Shown here: positions 47,059 through 55,875 of the stretch, in pieces
Position numbering within the stretch: position 1 is the stretch's first letter
How the letters are laid out: each line of letters begins with the position of its first letter
Assembly (NCBI RefSeq): GCF_021606685.1
Contig: NZ_WKCB01000004.1
Span: 105,536 to 169,535, forward strand
Direction: 5' to 3'
Length of the DNA: 64,000 nt
From: Pseudomonas syringae
Lineage (GTDB): Bacteria; Pseudomonadota; Gammaproteobacteria; Pseudomonadales; Pseudomonadaceae
Notes under the pieces: generated by a model
What the model was told of the DNA's origin: nothing
The model's input: only the letters and a program-made list of their open reading frames with translations
Databases searched by the model: none
Program-made: the position numbers and the translations under genes

Positions 47059-48729
47059 TTACAGAGTTATGACGGAATCAGTGGATTCCGGTGAAAAGGT
47101 GGCACTTTGCTTTGATCCCAATGCGGCTTGCACGCGGTTGCGTCCGGCGTTCTTGGCGCGGTACAGCGCCTCGTCGGCCTGGGCCGCCATCATCAGGCTG
47201 TCGGAACCGTCACACAGCTCGACCAGGCCAGCGCTGAACGTGCACCACAGATCCTGCGGCTGGGCCGGGTAGTGGATTTCGGCGAAGCGTCCGCGGATTT
47301 CGTCTAGCACCTTGCAGGCCGACTCCAGGTCGGTGTCGGGCATCACGATGGCGAACTCTTCGCCGCCGTAGCGCCCGATGAAGTCGGTCTTGCGCAAACG
47401 CTGCTTGAGAAACAATGCCAGGCTCTTGATTACGCGGTCGCCCATGGGGTGGCCGTGGCTGTCATTGACCCGCTTGAAGTGGTCGATATCCAGCATGGCA
47501 AAGCTCAGCGGCTTGTTTTCACGGCGTGCGCGGAAGCTGCAGTCTTCGAGCAATTGCAGAATGTGGGTGTGGTTGTACAGGCCGGTCAGGCTGTCGCGCA
47601 CCATCCGCGCCTTGAGGTTACGCGCCCGCGCCGCGCGGTTGCGCACGGTGGTGATCAGGTGGCGTGGCTTGATCGGCTTGGTGAGGAAGTCGTCGCCGCC
47701 TTCGCTCATGGCGTCCAGTTGCTTGTCCTGGTCGTCCTCGGCCGACAGGTAAATGATCGGCACGCTGACATATCGGTCGTTATGGCGGATCACTTTGGCC
47801 AGTTCCGTGCCGGTACAGGCGGGCATATACATGTCGAGGATGATCAGGTCGGGCTGGAAATCCGCCAGCTCGGCCATGGCCTGGATCGGCTCGATCAAGG
47901 TGCGCGTGACGATGCCGGCGCTGTTGAGCAGCCGTTCGGTGTGCAGGGCCTGGGCGCGGGAATCGTCGATGATCAGCACTTTATAAGGTTCGTACTGCGC
48001 GACGCAGGTCAGTACTTCGATCTTTTCCAGCAAACTTGAGGCTTCCAGCGTTCCGGTGAGGAACTCCTGCCCCCCGGCGCGCACGGCGGCCAGGCGTGTT
48101 GGGGTGTCGGTTTCATGCAGGCTGAAAAACAGCAGCGGCAGCTTCTGCTCCAGGCCTTCCTGGGCTTGGGCGGCGAGTTTGAGGCCCAGGCCGGTGCCGC
48201 AGAAATCCACGTCCATCACAATGGCCGACGGCAAGCGTTCGGCCATCGACGCATGAAAAGCCGCCACGCTGTCCAGGGACTGCGCGCTCATGCCAAAGAA
48301 TTCCAGCTGCTTGGCCAGGCGCTCGGCGCGGTCGTGATCGGCGAGCATCACATAGATCGGCTTGCGCATCGGCGGCAGGAATGTTTGTTCCAGCTGGTCA
48401 CCCTGGCGCAGGCCGGTGCGGGACAGGCGTTGCATCAGACGATTGAGTTCGGTGATCAACTGGCTGCTCAGGCGGCCGCGATTTTCGTCCACCGCCTTCA
48501 GCGATTCACCGATGTGCCGCGCCAACTGGCCGTGTTCCGGCTGTTCGAAGCGCTCGGCAAAACGCAGCAGGCGCAGGTTGGCTTCGCTGAGTTCGGAAAG
48601 GTCGGCGCCAGACCATTCGCTGCGTTGCAGGCGCTGCCAGATCTCAAGAATTTGACGTGCCTGATGAATTACCCGCTGGGCAAAATGCTGCTTGAGACGC
48701 TCACGGCTGGGGTCTTCTGGCTCGGTCAT
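47059..48729 (-). CDS. gcbA: REC-REC-GGDEF diguanylate cyclase (GcbA-like)
   Basis: A 556-residue cytoplasmic protein. After an N-terminal helical part, receiver 1 (about 125-240) is KPIYVMLADHDRAERLAKQL, and receiver 2 (about 250-370) is YKVLIIDDSRAQALHTERLL with LIILDMYMPACTGTELA. The GGDEF domain (about 385-545) has the active site RYGGEEFAIVMPD and the inhibitory site RKTD five residues before it, so product inhibition is expected. It makes cyclic di-GMP. GcbA (Pfl01/PA4843) promotes early attachment and affects dispersal; the name rests on domain order and synteny. Confidence 0.9.
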   Translation of the reverse strand: MTEPEDPSRERLKQHFAQRVIHQARQILEIWQRLQRSEWSGADLSELSEANLRLLRFAERFEQPEHGQLARHIGESLKAVDENRGRLSSQLITELNRLMQRLSRTGLRQGDQLEQTFLPPMRKPIYVMLADHDRAERLAKQLEFFGMSAQSLDSVAAFHASMAERLPSAIVMDVDFCGTGLGLKLAAQAQEGLEQKLPLLFFSLHETDTPTRLAAVRAGGQEFLTGTLEASSLLEKIEVLTCVAQYEPYKVLIIDDSRAQALHTERLLNSAGIVTRTLIEPIQAMAELADFQPDLIILDMYMPACTGTELAKVIRHNDRYVSVPIIYLSAEDDQDKQLDAMSEGGDDFLTKPIKPRHLITTVRNRAARARNLKARMVRDSLTGLYNHTHILQLLEDCSFRARRENKPLSFAMLDIDHFKRVNDSHGHPMGDRVIKSLALFLKQRLRKTDFIGRYGGEEFAIVMPDTDLESACKVLDEIRGRFAEIHYPAQPQDLWCTFSAGLVELCDGSDSLMMAAQADEALYRAKNAGRNRVQAALGSKQSATFSPESTDSVITL

Positions 48730-49028
48730 ATCCTGACTACTAGTTAGGGTGCATGCTGAGGTCGAACTGATGGCTCTATGCTAGCACCTCTTTTGAAGTG
48801 GATGAGTGTCATACGTCAATAAACTGCGTGCCCCTGATATTCAGTTACTGACCTGGTGGTCGCGCAGCGTAAAAAGCGTGCATCCTTTATAGTCGAGAAC
48901 CTCGCCTACGCCAGTTTGGTGAAAAGCCCCGCATGGGTGGGCACGATGGGGTAGGGTTGTGGTCGGAGTGTTTGAACGCACGCCATCAATTCAAGTGCAT
49001 GAACTCAAGTGATTGAAAGGATATCGCC
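48730..49028. other. divergent intergenic region, gcbA / DUF2333
   Basis: A 299-base gap between divergent genes must hold both promoters. A TATAGT at 48888-48893 is a possible -10 for the plus-strand gene, but its -35 is poor. No repeat, RNA gene or clear operator was found. Confidence 0.4.
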
Positions 49029-50096
49029 ATGCTGGACTGGAAAAACCGTGCAGGCAGTGCCAAAGGCCCCGCCCCTGAGCCCAAGTCGGCCAACCGCAGC
49101 TATTTGCGTACACTGCTGATGAGCCGAGCCTTGCTCAGCGTGCTCGGCCTGTACCTGTTGGTCACCGGCGCCCTGGGTTGGTACTGGAGCGAAGAGCCGG
49201 CGCTGTTCCCGGTCCAGCAAAATGCGCAGATTGCTGCCGAAAAAGAAGGCAAGCAGATGGTGGTGGGTTTCACCACCGTCGAAACCCTCAAGACCGTGGT
49301 CGGCACCTTGCTGAACAAGCCGGGCGGCTACATTTCCAACGACCGCTTCCCGCCAGGCCTGTGGATGGACAACATGCCGAGCTGGGAATACGGCGTGCTG
49401 GTGCAGGTGCGTGACCTGACCCGCGCCCTGCGTAAAGACTTCGCCCGCTCCCAGTCGCAGTCGGCCGAAGATGCGGATTTGGCCAAGGCCGAGCCGCGCT
49501 TCAACTTCGACAACAAGAGCTGGGTGCTGCCGTCCAGTGAGTCGGAGTACCAGGAAGGCATCAACTCCCTGAGCCGCTACGAAGCACGCCTGTCCGACCC
49601 GAACCAGCGCGGCGCGCTGTTCTATGCGCGCGCCGACAACCTCAACAACTGGCTCGGTGACGTCGCCACCCGCCTGGGTTCGCTGTCGCAACGCCTGTCG
49701 GCCAGCGTCGGTCGGGTCAAATTGAACACCGCACTGAAAACCGAAGCCCTGGCGCCGGGTGAAGTGCCGCAGGTCGATGAAGAAGTGGTGGAAACCCCAT
49801 GGATGCAGATCGACAACGTGTTCTACGAAGCGCGTGGCCAGGCGTGGGCCTTGTCCCATCTGCTGCGTGCCATCGAGGTTGATTTTGCCGACGTACTGGC
49901 CAAGAAAAACGCCACCGTCAGCGTGCGCCAGATCATTCGTGAGCTGGAAGCCTCGCAGGAGCCCGTCTGGAGCCCGATGATTCTGAACGGCAGCGGCTTC
50001 GGCGTACTGGCGAACCATTCGCTGGTGATGGCCAACTACATTTCCCGGGCCAACGCTGCAGTGATCGACTTGCGTCAGCTCCTCAACCAGGGTTGA
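49029..50096 (+). CDS. DUF2333 family membrane protein
   Basis: A 355-residue protein with one N-terminal TM helix (ALLSVLGLYLLVTGALGWYW) preceded by a basic tail, and a large, probably periplasmic, helical domain. Family segments are LLNKPGGYISNDRFPPGLWMDNMPSWEYGVLVQVRD and ARADNLNNWLGDVATRLGSL. The ATG at 49029 follows GAAAGGATA. Function is unknown; the gene is conserved at this position (PA4842). The stop overlaps the NUDIX gene start. Confidence 0.93.
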   Translation: MLDWKNRAGSAKGPAPEPKSANRSYLRTLLMSRALLSVLGLYLLVTGALGWYWSEEPALFPVQQNAQIAAEKEGKQMVVGFTTVETLKTVVGTLLNKPGGYISNDRFPPGLWMDNMPSWEYGVLVQVRDLTRALRKDFARSQSQSAEDADLAKAEPRFNFDNKSWVLPSSESEYQEGINSLSRYEARLSDPNQRGALFYARADNLNNWLGDVATRLGSLSQRLSASVGRVKLNTALKTEALAPGEVPQVDEEVVETPWMQIDNVFYEARGQAWALSHLLRAIEVDFADVLAKKNATVSVRQIIRELEASQEPVWSPMILNGSGFGVLANHSLVMANYISRANAAVIDLRQLLNQG

Positions 50097-50635
50097 TGAT
50101 GGACGCGATTCAAAAGGAGGCCGCGCACCGTGCGGCCTCTGATGCCGAACTGATCTGCTGGGTCGACGAGCAGGACACCCTGCTCGGCCACCTGGTCAGG
50201 TCCGACCTGCGCCAGCGCGGCCTGATTGGCCGTTGCACGTTTATCTTCCTGTTCAATTCGGCCGGCGAGCTGTGTGTGCACCGGCGCACCCTGAGCAAAG
50301 CCATGTACCCCGGTTTCTGGGACACAGCGGCGGGCGGGATGGTTGCAGCGGGGGAGTCGTATGCCGTGTCGGCAGCCCGTGAGCTGGAAGAAGAGCTGGG
50401 CGTTGGCGGGGTGGAATTGATCGAGCACGACCATTTCTACTTCGAAGATGGCGACAGCCGGCTCTGGTGCCGGTCCTACTCCGCGACCTGGGACGGGCCC
50501 CTGCGCCTGCAGCCTGAAGAGGTCATGGAAGCGCGCTTTTTACCGATCGACAGTGTCCTGCGGGAAGCTGAACAAAAGCCTTACTGCCCGGACGCCCAAG
50601 AGGGCTTGCGGCGCTATCTGGCCTCGCGTCGCTAA
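50096..50635 (+). CDS. NUDIX hydrolase
   Basis: A 179-residue protein with the Nudix box GGMVAAGESYAVSAARELEEELGV, which holds the metal-binding REXXEE residues. The N-terminal part (VDEQDTLLGHLVRSDLRQRGLIGRCTFIFLF) resembles the isopentenyl-diphosphate isomerase/YfcD subgroup. The substrate cannot be inferred. The ATG at 50096 overlaps the DUF2333 stop as TGATG; a second ATG follows at 50099. Confidence 0.92.
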   Translation: MMDAIQKEAAHRAASDAELICWVDEQDTLLGHLVRSDLRQRGLIGRCTFIFLFNSAGELCVHRRTLSKAMYPGFWDTAAGGMVAAGESYAVSAARELEEELGVGGVELIEHDHFYFEDGDSRLWCRSYSATWDGPLRLQPEEVMEARFLPIDSVLREAEQKPYCPDAQEGLRRYLASRR

Positions 50636-50663
50636 AGTTGCATAAATTGGCGCCATTTGGCTC

Positions 50664-50692
50664 TTAGCAAGTCGGCTTTTTGCCGTTACACT
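50664..50692 (+). promoter_or_regulatory. candidate sigma-70 promoter for yciH
   Basis: TTAGCA (50664-50669), a 17-base spacer and TACACT (50687-50692) form a reasonable promoter 127 bases before the SUI1 gene, in an otherwise empty 183-base gap. Confidence 0.45.
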
Positions 50693-50818
50693 GCGCGACT
50701 TTTCACCCGGACCGCCTTGGCGGCCCGGTAGCGCTGCCCCTGCCTGAGTGGGGCTTCGCGGTCGGTTAACCGCCTTGGCGCAGACCGATCAGTCTTTGTC
50801 CTCCCAAGAGGATTGCCG

Positions 50819-51190
50819 GTGGCCAAAAAAGCCGCATCCTTCGCCGCCCTTGGTGGCCTGGTATTTTCCACCGATGCAGGTCGACACTGCCCGGACTGTC
50901 GTCAGCCCGTGGATTCGTGTACCTGCAAACAGACCCTGATCCCACAAGGCGACGGTATTGCCCGCGTGCGCCGCGAAAGCAAAGGCCGTGGCGGCAAGAC
51001 GGTGACCACTATCACCGGCGTGCCCCTGGCCGAAGACGCCCTCAAGGAGTTGGCCACCACGCTGAAAAAGCGCTGTGGCACCGGTGGCGCGTTGAAAGAC
51101 GGGGTCATCGAAATCCAGGGCGAGCACGTCGAGTTGCTGTTGGCCGAGCTGATCAAGCTCGGTTACAAGGCCAAGAAGTCCGGCGGCTGA
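50819..51190 (+). CDS. yciH: SUI1/eIF1-like translation factor YciH
   Basis: A 123-residue protein. The N-terminus has a cysteine cluster (HCPDCRQPVDSCTC) likely to bind zinc. The SUI1 domain has GRGGKTVTTITGVPLAEDAL, LKKRCGTGGALKDGVIEIQG and a C-terminal LLLAELIKLGYKAKKSGG. It is related to eukaryotic eIF1 and its bacterial role is not settled. The start is GTG at 50819, with AGAGGA 7 bases upstream. Confidence 0.93.
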   Translation: MAKKAASFAALGGLVFSTDAGRHCPDCRQPVDSCTCKQTLIPQGDGIARVRRESKGRGGKTVTTITGVPLAEDALKELATTLKKRCGTGGALKDGVIEIQGEHVELLLAELIKLGYKAKKSGG

Positions 51191-51279
51191 AAGCCTCTTC
51201 CCAACCTGTGTCTAAACTCTGTCCTGCGAGTGGGGTCTACCTCCTTCACAGGCAAATCGTCATTTTCATTCTTTAGACT

Positions 51280-51305
51280 GCGCCAGCCTCCGCTTGAGGT
51301 GGCGC
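51280..51305 (+). promoter_or_regulatory. hairpin in the speA leader
   Basis: GCGCCAGCCTC and GAGGTGGCGC form a stem of 10 pairs with one bulge and a CGCTT loop, 27 bases before the speA ATG. A C/T-rich run follows (CTTCGCCTTCATTT). It may be a terminator of yciH or a control element of speA. Confidence 0.4.
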
Positions 51306-51332
51306 CTTCGCCTTCATTTATAGGGGACTTCG

Positions 51333-53246
51333 ATGTCCGTACGACGCACACGCAAAGACGATGGCAGCCAATGGACAGTTGCGGACAGCCGCAGTGTTTA
51401 CGGGATCCGCCATTGGGGGGCCGGGTATTTCGCGATCAATGAAGCCGGTCGCGTAGAAGTCCGTCCGAACGGCCCGAACAGCACGCCGGTCGACCTGTAC
51501 GAGCAAGTCGACGAGCTGCGCAAAAGCGGCCTGTCCTTGCCGTTGCTGGTGCGCTTCCCCGACATCCTGCAAGACCGTGTGCGCCAGCTGACCGGTGCCT
51601 TCGATTCGAACATCGAACGCCTGGAATACCAGAGCAAGTACACCGCGCTGTACCCGATTAAGGTGAACCAGCAGGAAGCGGTGATCGAGAACATCATCGC
51701 CACCCAGAACGTGTCCATCGGCCTGGAAGCCGGTTCCAAGCCTGAGCTGCTGGCCGTACTGGCCCTGGCGCCCAAGGGCGGCACCATCGTCTGCAACGGT
51801 TACAAAGACCGTGAGTTCATCCGCCTCGCGCTGATGGGCCAGAAGCTCGGCCACAACGTGTTTATCGTGATCGAGAAAGAATCCGAGGTTGAGCTGGTGA
51901 TCGAAGAGGCTGCCAGCCTCAAGGTCAAGCCGCAGGTTGGCCTGCGCGTGCGCCTGTCGTCCCTGGCTTCGTCGAAATGGGCGGACACCGGCGGCGAAAA
52001 ATCCAAGTTCGGTTTGTCGGCGGCGCAGCTGCTGTCGGTGGTCGAGCGCTTCCGCGCGGCGGGCCTGGACCAGGGCATCCGCCTGCTGCACTTCCACATG
52101 GGTTCGCAGATTGCCAACCTGGCCGACTACCAGCACGGGTTCAAAGAAGCCATTCGTTACTACGGCGAACTGCGCAACCTCGGCCTGCCGGTGGACCACA
52201 TCGACGTGGGCGGCGGCCTGGGTGTGGACTACGACGGGACGCACTCGCGTAACGCCAGCTCGATCAACTACGACATGGACGACTACGCCGGCGTGGTCGT
52301 GGGCATGCTAAAGGAATTCTGCGACGCGCAGAGCCTGCCGCACCCGAACATCTTCTCCGAAAGTGGCCGTTCGCTGACCGCTCACCACGCCATGCTGGTG
52401 GTGCAGGTCACTGACGTCGAGAAACATAACGACGAAATTCCGACCATCGAGAACAAGGAAAGCCTGCCGGAAACCGTGCAATGGCTGGTGGACCTGCTGG
52501 GCCCGACCGACATCGAGATGGTCACCGAAACCTACTGGCGCGCCACCCACTACATGAGCGACGTGGCCACCCAGTACGCCGACGGCAAACTGACCCTGGC
52601 CGAAAAAGCCCTGGCCGAGCAATGCTACTTTGCCGTGTGCCGCCGCCTGCACAACTCGCTGAAGGCCCGCCAGCGCTCGCACCGCCAAGTGCTGGACGAA
52701 CTCAACGACAAGCTGGCCGACAAGTACATCTGCAACTTCTCGGTCTTCCAGAGCCTGCCGGACACCTGGGCCATCGGCCAGGTACTGCCGATCCTGCCGC
52801 TGCACCGTCTCGACGAAGAGCCGCTGCGCCGCGCGGTGTTGCAGGACTTGACCTGCGACTCCGACGGCAAGATCAAGCAGTACGTCGACGAGCAGAGCAT
52901 CGAAACCAGCCTGCCGGTGCACGGCTTGAACGAAGGCGAGGACTACCTGCTGGGCATCTTCCTGGTCGGTGCTTACCAGGAAATTCTCGGTGACATGCAC
53001 AACCTGTTCGGTGACACCGACTCGGTGAACATCTACCAGCGTGAAGACGGTTCGGTGTACAGCGCCGGGATCGAGACCCACGACACCATCGAAGACATGC
53101 TGCGCTATGTGCACTTGTCGCCCGAGGAGTTGATGACGCACTACCGTGACAAGTGTGCGAGCGCCAAGATCAGTGCCAGCGAGCGTACGCAGTTCCTGGA
53201 TGCGTTGCGTTTGGGCCTGACGCGGTCGTCCTACCTGTCCTCGTAA
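51333..53246 (+). CDS. speA: biosynthetic arginine decarboxylase SpeA
   Basis: A 637-residue PLP enzyme that makes agmatine from arginine, the first step to putrescine and spermidine. The PLP lysine is in [30 protein letters not shown] and the [19 protein letters not shown] segment follow, and the C-terminal [18 protein letters not shown] contains the active-site Asp region. The ATG at 51333 follows GGGGA. Length is normal. Confidence 0.98.
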   Translation: MSVRRTRKDDGSQWTVADSRSVYGIRHWGAGYFAINEAGRVEVRPNGPNSTPVDLYEQVDELRKSGLSLPLLVRFPDILQDRVRQLTGAFDSNIERLEYQSKYTALYPIKVNQQEAVIENIIATQNVSIGLEAGSKPELLAVLALAPKGGTIVCNGYKDREFIRLALMGQKLGHNVFIVIEKESEVELVIEEAASLKVKPQVGLRVRLSSLASSKWADTGGEKSKFGLSAAQLLSVVERFRAAGLDQGIRLLHFHMGSQIANLADYQHGFKEAIRYYGELRNLGLPVDHIDVGGGLGVDYDGTHSRNASSINYDMDDYAGVVVGMLKEFCDAQSLPHPNIFSESGRSLTAHHAMLVVQVTDVEKHNDEIPTIENKESLPETVQWLVDLLGPTDIEMVTETYWRATHYMSDVATQYADGKLTLAEKALAEQCYFAVCRRLHNSLKARQRSHRQVLDELNDKLADKYICNFSVFQSLPDTWAIGQVLPILPLHRLDEEPLRRAVLQDLTCDSDGKIKQYVDEQSIETSLPVHGLNEGEDYLLGIFLVGAYQEILGDMHNLFGDTDSVNIYQREDGSVYSAGIETHDTIEDMLRYVHLSPEELMTHYRDKCASAKISASERTQFLDALRLGLTRSSYLSS

Positions 53247-53270
53247 TATCGGCTGACAGCGATCTGAAAG

Positions 53271-53357
53271 GTGGGAGCGGGCTTGCTCGCGAAAGCGGTA
53301 CATCAGTGAAACTTGTGTTAACTGACGCACTGCTATCGCGAGCAAGCCCGCTCCCAC
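53271..53357. repeat. REP doublet, GTGGGAGCGGGCTTGCTCGCG family, after speA
   Basis: The arms GTGGGAGCGGGCTTGCTCGC and GCGAGCAAGCCCGCTCCCAC pair perfectly. This is a distinct family from the GGGGGCTTGC type but has the same doublet layout and core (CATCAGTG / ACTGACGC). Confidence 0.92.
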
Positions 53358-53402
53358 ATTTGGATGTGTGTTTGGTAGTACCTTCTTTATGAGGGATGGA
53401 AA

Positions 53403-54296
53403 ATGTCGAGCAAATACCTGCAAGCGATCACCCTGGCATTGGCTGCATTGCTTGCCGCCTGCTCCCCCATCAAAGTCCTCAACGCACTCACCCCCTCCAA
53501 CACCTTCACCAAAACCGCGTCCATCGCCTACGGCGACGACCCCCGTCAGAAACTCGATGTGTACCGCCCCGTAACTGCTCCGCAAAACGCGCCGGTGGTG
53601 GTGTTTTTCTATGGCGGCAGTTGGAACAGCGGCGCCAAGGAGGACTACGCTTTTGTCGGCGAAGCGCTGGCCTCGCGCGGCATTGTGGTGGTGGTCGCCG
53701 ACTACCGGCTTTACCCGCAGGTGCGTTACCCCGCGTTTCTCCAGGACGGCGCCAAAGCGCTGGCCTGGGCCCATCAGCATATCGCCGACTACGCGGGTGA
53801 CCCTACCCGGCTCTATGTGATGGGCCACAGCTCCGGTGCCTACAACGCGTCAATGTTGGCGCTGGATGCGCGCTGGCTGAATGAGGTGGGTTTGGCGCCG
53901 TCGATACTCAAGGGCTGGATCGGCCTGGCCGGGCCGTATGACTTCCTGCCGATTGAAAACCCTGATGTGAAACCGGTGTTCTTCTTCCCCGATTCACCGC
54001 CGGAGTCGCAACCGATCAACCATGTCAGCCGCGATGCACCGCCAAGCCTGTTGATCGCCTCGACTGACGACAGCCTGGTCAACCCCACCCGCAATACCGG
54101 TGGGCTGGCGAAAAAACTGCGCGAGGCCGGCGTGCCCGTCGAAACGTTCTACTTCACCAAGACCGGCCACGCGACCTTGGTGGCGTCCATTGCCAAGCCG
54201 TTGCGCTGGCTGGCGCCGGTGCTGGATCGCGTCACAGCGTTTATCCAAGCCACTGGTCCTGGCGGTTCAATCGCCAGGCAATCGCCCACAAAGTAA
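53403..54296 (+). CDS. alpha/beta-hydrolase lipoprotein (carboxylesterase type)
   Basis: A 297-residue protein with a lipoprotein signal ending LALAALLAAC, so it is probably anchored in a membrane facing the periplasm. The esterase features are VVVFFYGGSWNSGAKEDYAF (oxyanion-hole region), the nucleophile MGHSSGAYNASML, DDSLVNPTRN (acid) and KTGHATLVAS (His). The family is that of acetylesterases and kynurenine-formamidase-like hydrolases. The ATG at 53403 follows GAGG. Its last 56 bases overlap the convergent MATE gene. Confidence 0.92.
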   Translation: MSSKYLQAITLALAALLAACSPIKVLNALTPSNTFTKTASIAYGDDPRQKLDVYRPVTAPQNAPVVVFFYGGSWNSGAKEDYAFVGEALASRGIVVVVADYRLYPQVRYPAFLQDGAKALAWAHQHIADYAGDPTRLYVMGHSSGAYNASMLALDARWLNEVGLAPSILKGWIGLAGPYDFLPIENPDVKPVFFFPDSPPESQPINHVSRDAPPSLLIASTDDSLVNPTRNTGGLAKKLREAGVPVETFYFTKTGHATLVASIAKPLRWLAPVLDRVTAFIQATGPGGSIARQSPTK

Positions 54297-55578
54297 GGCT
54301 GCGCAGGGCCATGAACAGCAGGAAGGTTGTCCACAGCCCGTGGTTGCCCAGCCCCTGCAAGGCCCAGGCGAATGGCAGCGTGAGCAGCACCGTCAGCAGC
54401 ATCCCGTTGCGCATTTCCCGCGCGCGGGTGGCGCCGATGAACAGGCCGTCCAGCAAGTAGCTCCACACGGCGATCAGCGGCAGCAGCGCCAGGTAGGGCA
54501 GGTAGAGGTCGGCGGTTTCGCGCACGCTGGGGATGTCAGTCTGCATGGCGATAAACAAGTGTCCGGCGACGCTGAACAGCAGGGCAAAGCCAACGCTGGC
54601 GATCAGCGACCAGCCGCCGGCCACCACCAGCGAGCGGCGCAAGGCTTGGCGGTCATGGGCGCCGATGGCGTGGCCGCACAGCGCTTCGACCGCATGGGCC
54701 AGGCCGTCCAGCGCGTGGGCGGTCAGCAGCAGGCCATTGAGCAGCAGCGCATTGGCCGCCACGGTGGCATCGCCCAGGCGTGCGCCCTGCACCGTGATCA
54801 TGAAAAATACCGACTGCAGCGCCAGGCTGCGGATAAAGATGTCGCGGTTGACCGCCAGCAACGGGCGCCAGCTTTGCCAGCGTTTCAAGGCGGCCCAGGC
54901 GATATGCCCGGGGTAGGCGCGCAAGGCTTTTTGCGTCATGGCCAGGCCGAGCAGGGCGCCGGTCCATTCCGCGATGACGGACGCACGCGCGGAGCCGACC
55001 ACGCCCCAGTCCAGGCCGAGTACGAACCACAGGTTCAACGCGATGTTGACCAGGTTGGTGGTGAGCAAAATCGCCAATGGCGCACGGGCGTTTTGCGTGC
55101 CGAGGAACCAGCCGACCAGGGCATAGCTGGCCAACGCCGCGGGCAGGCCGAACAGGCGAGTGTGGAAGAACTCGCGGGTCAGTTGGTTCAGTTCCGGCGA
55201 TGGCTGCATCCAGCCCAGCGCCAGGTGGCTCAGGGGAATACCCACGGTGCCCAGCAGCATCGCCAGCCCCAACGCCAGCAACAAGCCTTGCAACAGGATC
55301 TGCCTCAACGCCGCGCCGTCGCCGCGCCCGGCGGCCTGGGCGGCGAAGCCGGTGGAGCCCATGCGCAGAAACCCCATGGCCCAGGCCAGGAACGTATACA
55401 GGCTGGCCCCGACCGCCACGGCGCCGAGCTGGTGGGCGTGGGGCAGGTGGCCGATGACCATGCTGTCGACCAGGGCCACCAGTGGCACCGAGATGTTTGA
55501 CAGGATCATCGGCGCGGCCAGGGCCCAGACGCGGCGGTGGGTCGAGCGGTGGCGCCAATCGGTGAGCAGGGAATTCAT
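54241..55578 (-). CDS. MATE family efflux transporter (DinF-like)
   Basis: A 445-residue inner-membrane protein with about 12 hydrophobic segments. It has the DinF-branch features MILSNISVPLVALVDSMVIG near the N-terminus and GSTGFAAQAAGRGD, then NARAPLAILLTTNLVNIALN. It exports organic cations or drugs in exchange for Na+ or H+. The ATG at 55578 follows AAGGAG; a longer reading to 55779 would run through the REP element and is rejected. Its 3' end overlaps the hydrolase gene by 56 bases. Confidence 0.94.
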   Translation of the reverse strand: MNSLLTDWRHRSTHRRVWALAAPMILSNISVPLVALVDSMVIGHLPHAHQLGAVAVGASLYTFLAWAMGFLRMGSTGFAAQAAGRGDGAALRQILLQGLLLALGLAMLLGTVGIPLSHLALGWMQPSPELNQLTREFFHTRLFGLPAALASYALVGWFLGTQNARAPLAILLTTNLVNIALNLWFVLGLDWGVVGSARASVIAEWTGALLGLAMTQKALRAYPGHIAWAALKRWQSWRPLLAVNRDIFIRSLALQSVFFMITVQGARLGDATVAANALLLNGLLLTAHALDGLAHAVEALCGHAIGAHDRQALRRSLVVAGGWSLIASVGFALLFSVAGHLFIAMQTDIPSVRETADLYLPYLALLPLIAVWSYLLDGLFIGATRAREMRNGMLLTVLLTLPFAWALQGLGNHGLWTTFLLFMALRSLTLWAIAWRLNRQDQWLG

Positions 55579-55634
55579 GCAGGCTCCTTGGGAAGTGGCA
55601 TTGTACCCATCCATCAGCCACACAACAGAACCAA

Positions 55635-55732
55635 TGTGGGAGGGGGCTTGCTCCCGATGGCGGTGTGTCAGCTGAGTTATTTGAAACTGACCCACTGCCA
55701 TCGGGAGCAAGCCCCCTCCCACATTTTGATCT
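55635..55732. repeat. REP doublet upstream of the MATE gene
   Basis: Inverted TGTGGGAGGGGGCTTGCTCC units with a slightly longer core (GTGTCAGCTGAG). It lies between the divergent MATE and alpha-2-macroglobulin genes. Confidence 0.93.
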
Positions 55733-55875
55733 TGAGTGTTTGTGGGATTGTTCCTGGCTTTAAACCGCCCCAGAACCAAACCACCCTCCGTCGGTCAATG
55801 TGACCAGCACCGCATCGGCCCTCAACAGGCTGATATATAGTTCATCCCTCGGACCCCTCTCACTACGAGTGCCCC

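Noticed and set aside
55579..55779. Upstream extension of the MATE gene
   Set aside because: The extension would translate the REP doublet; the ATG at 55578 has a proper ribosome site.
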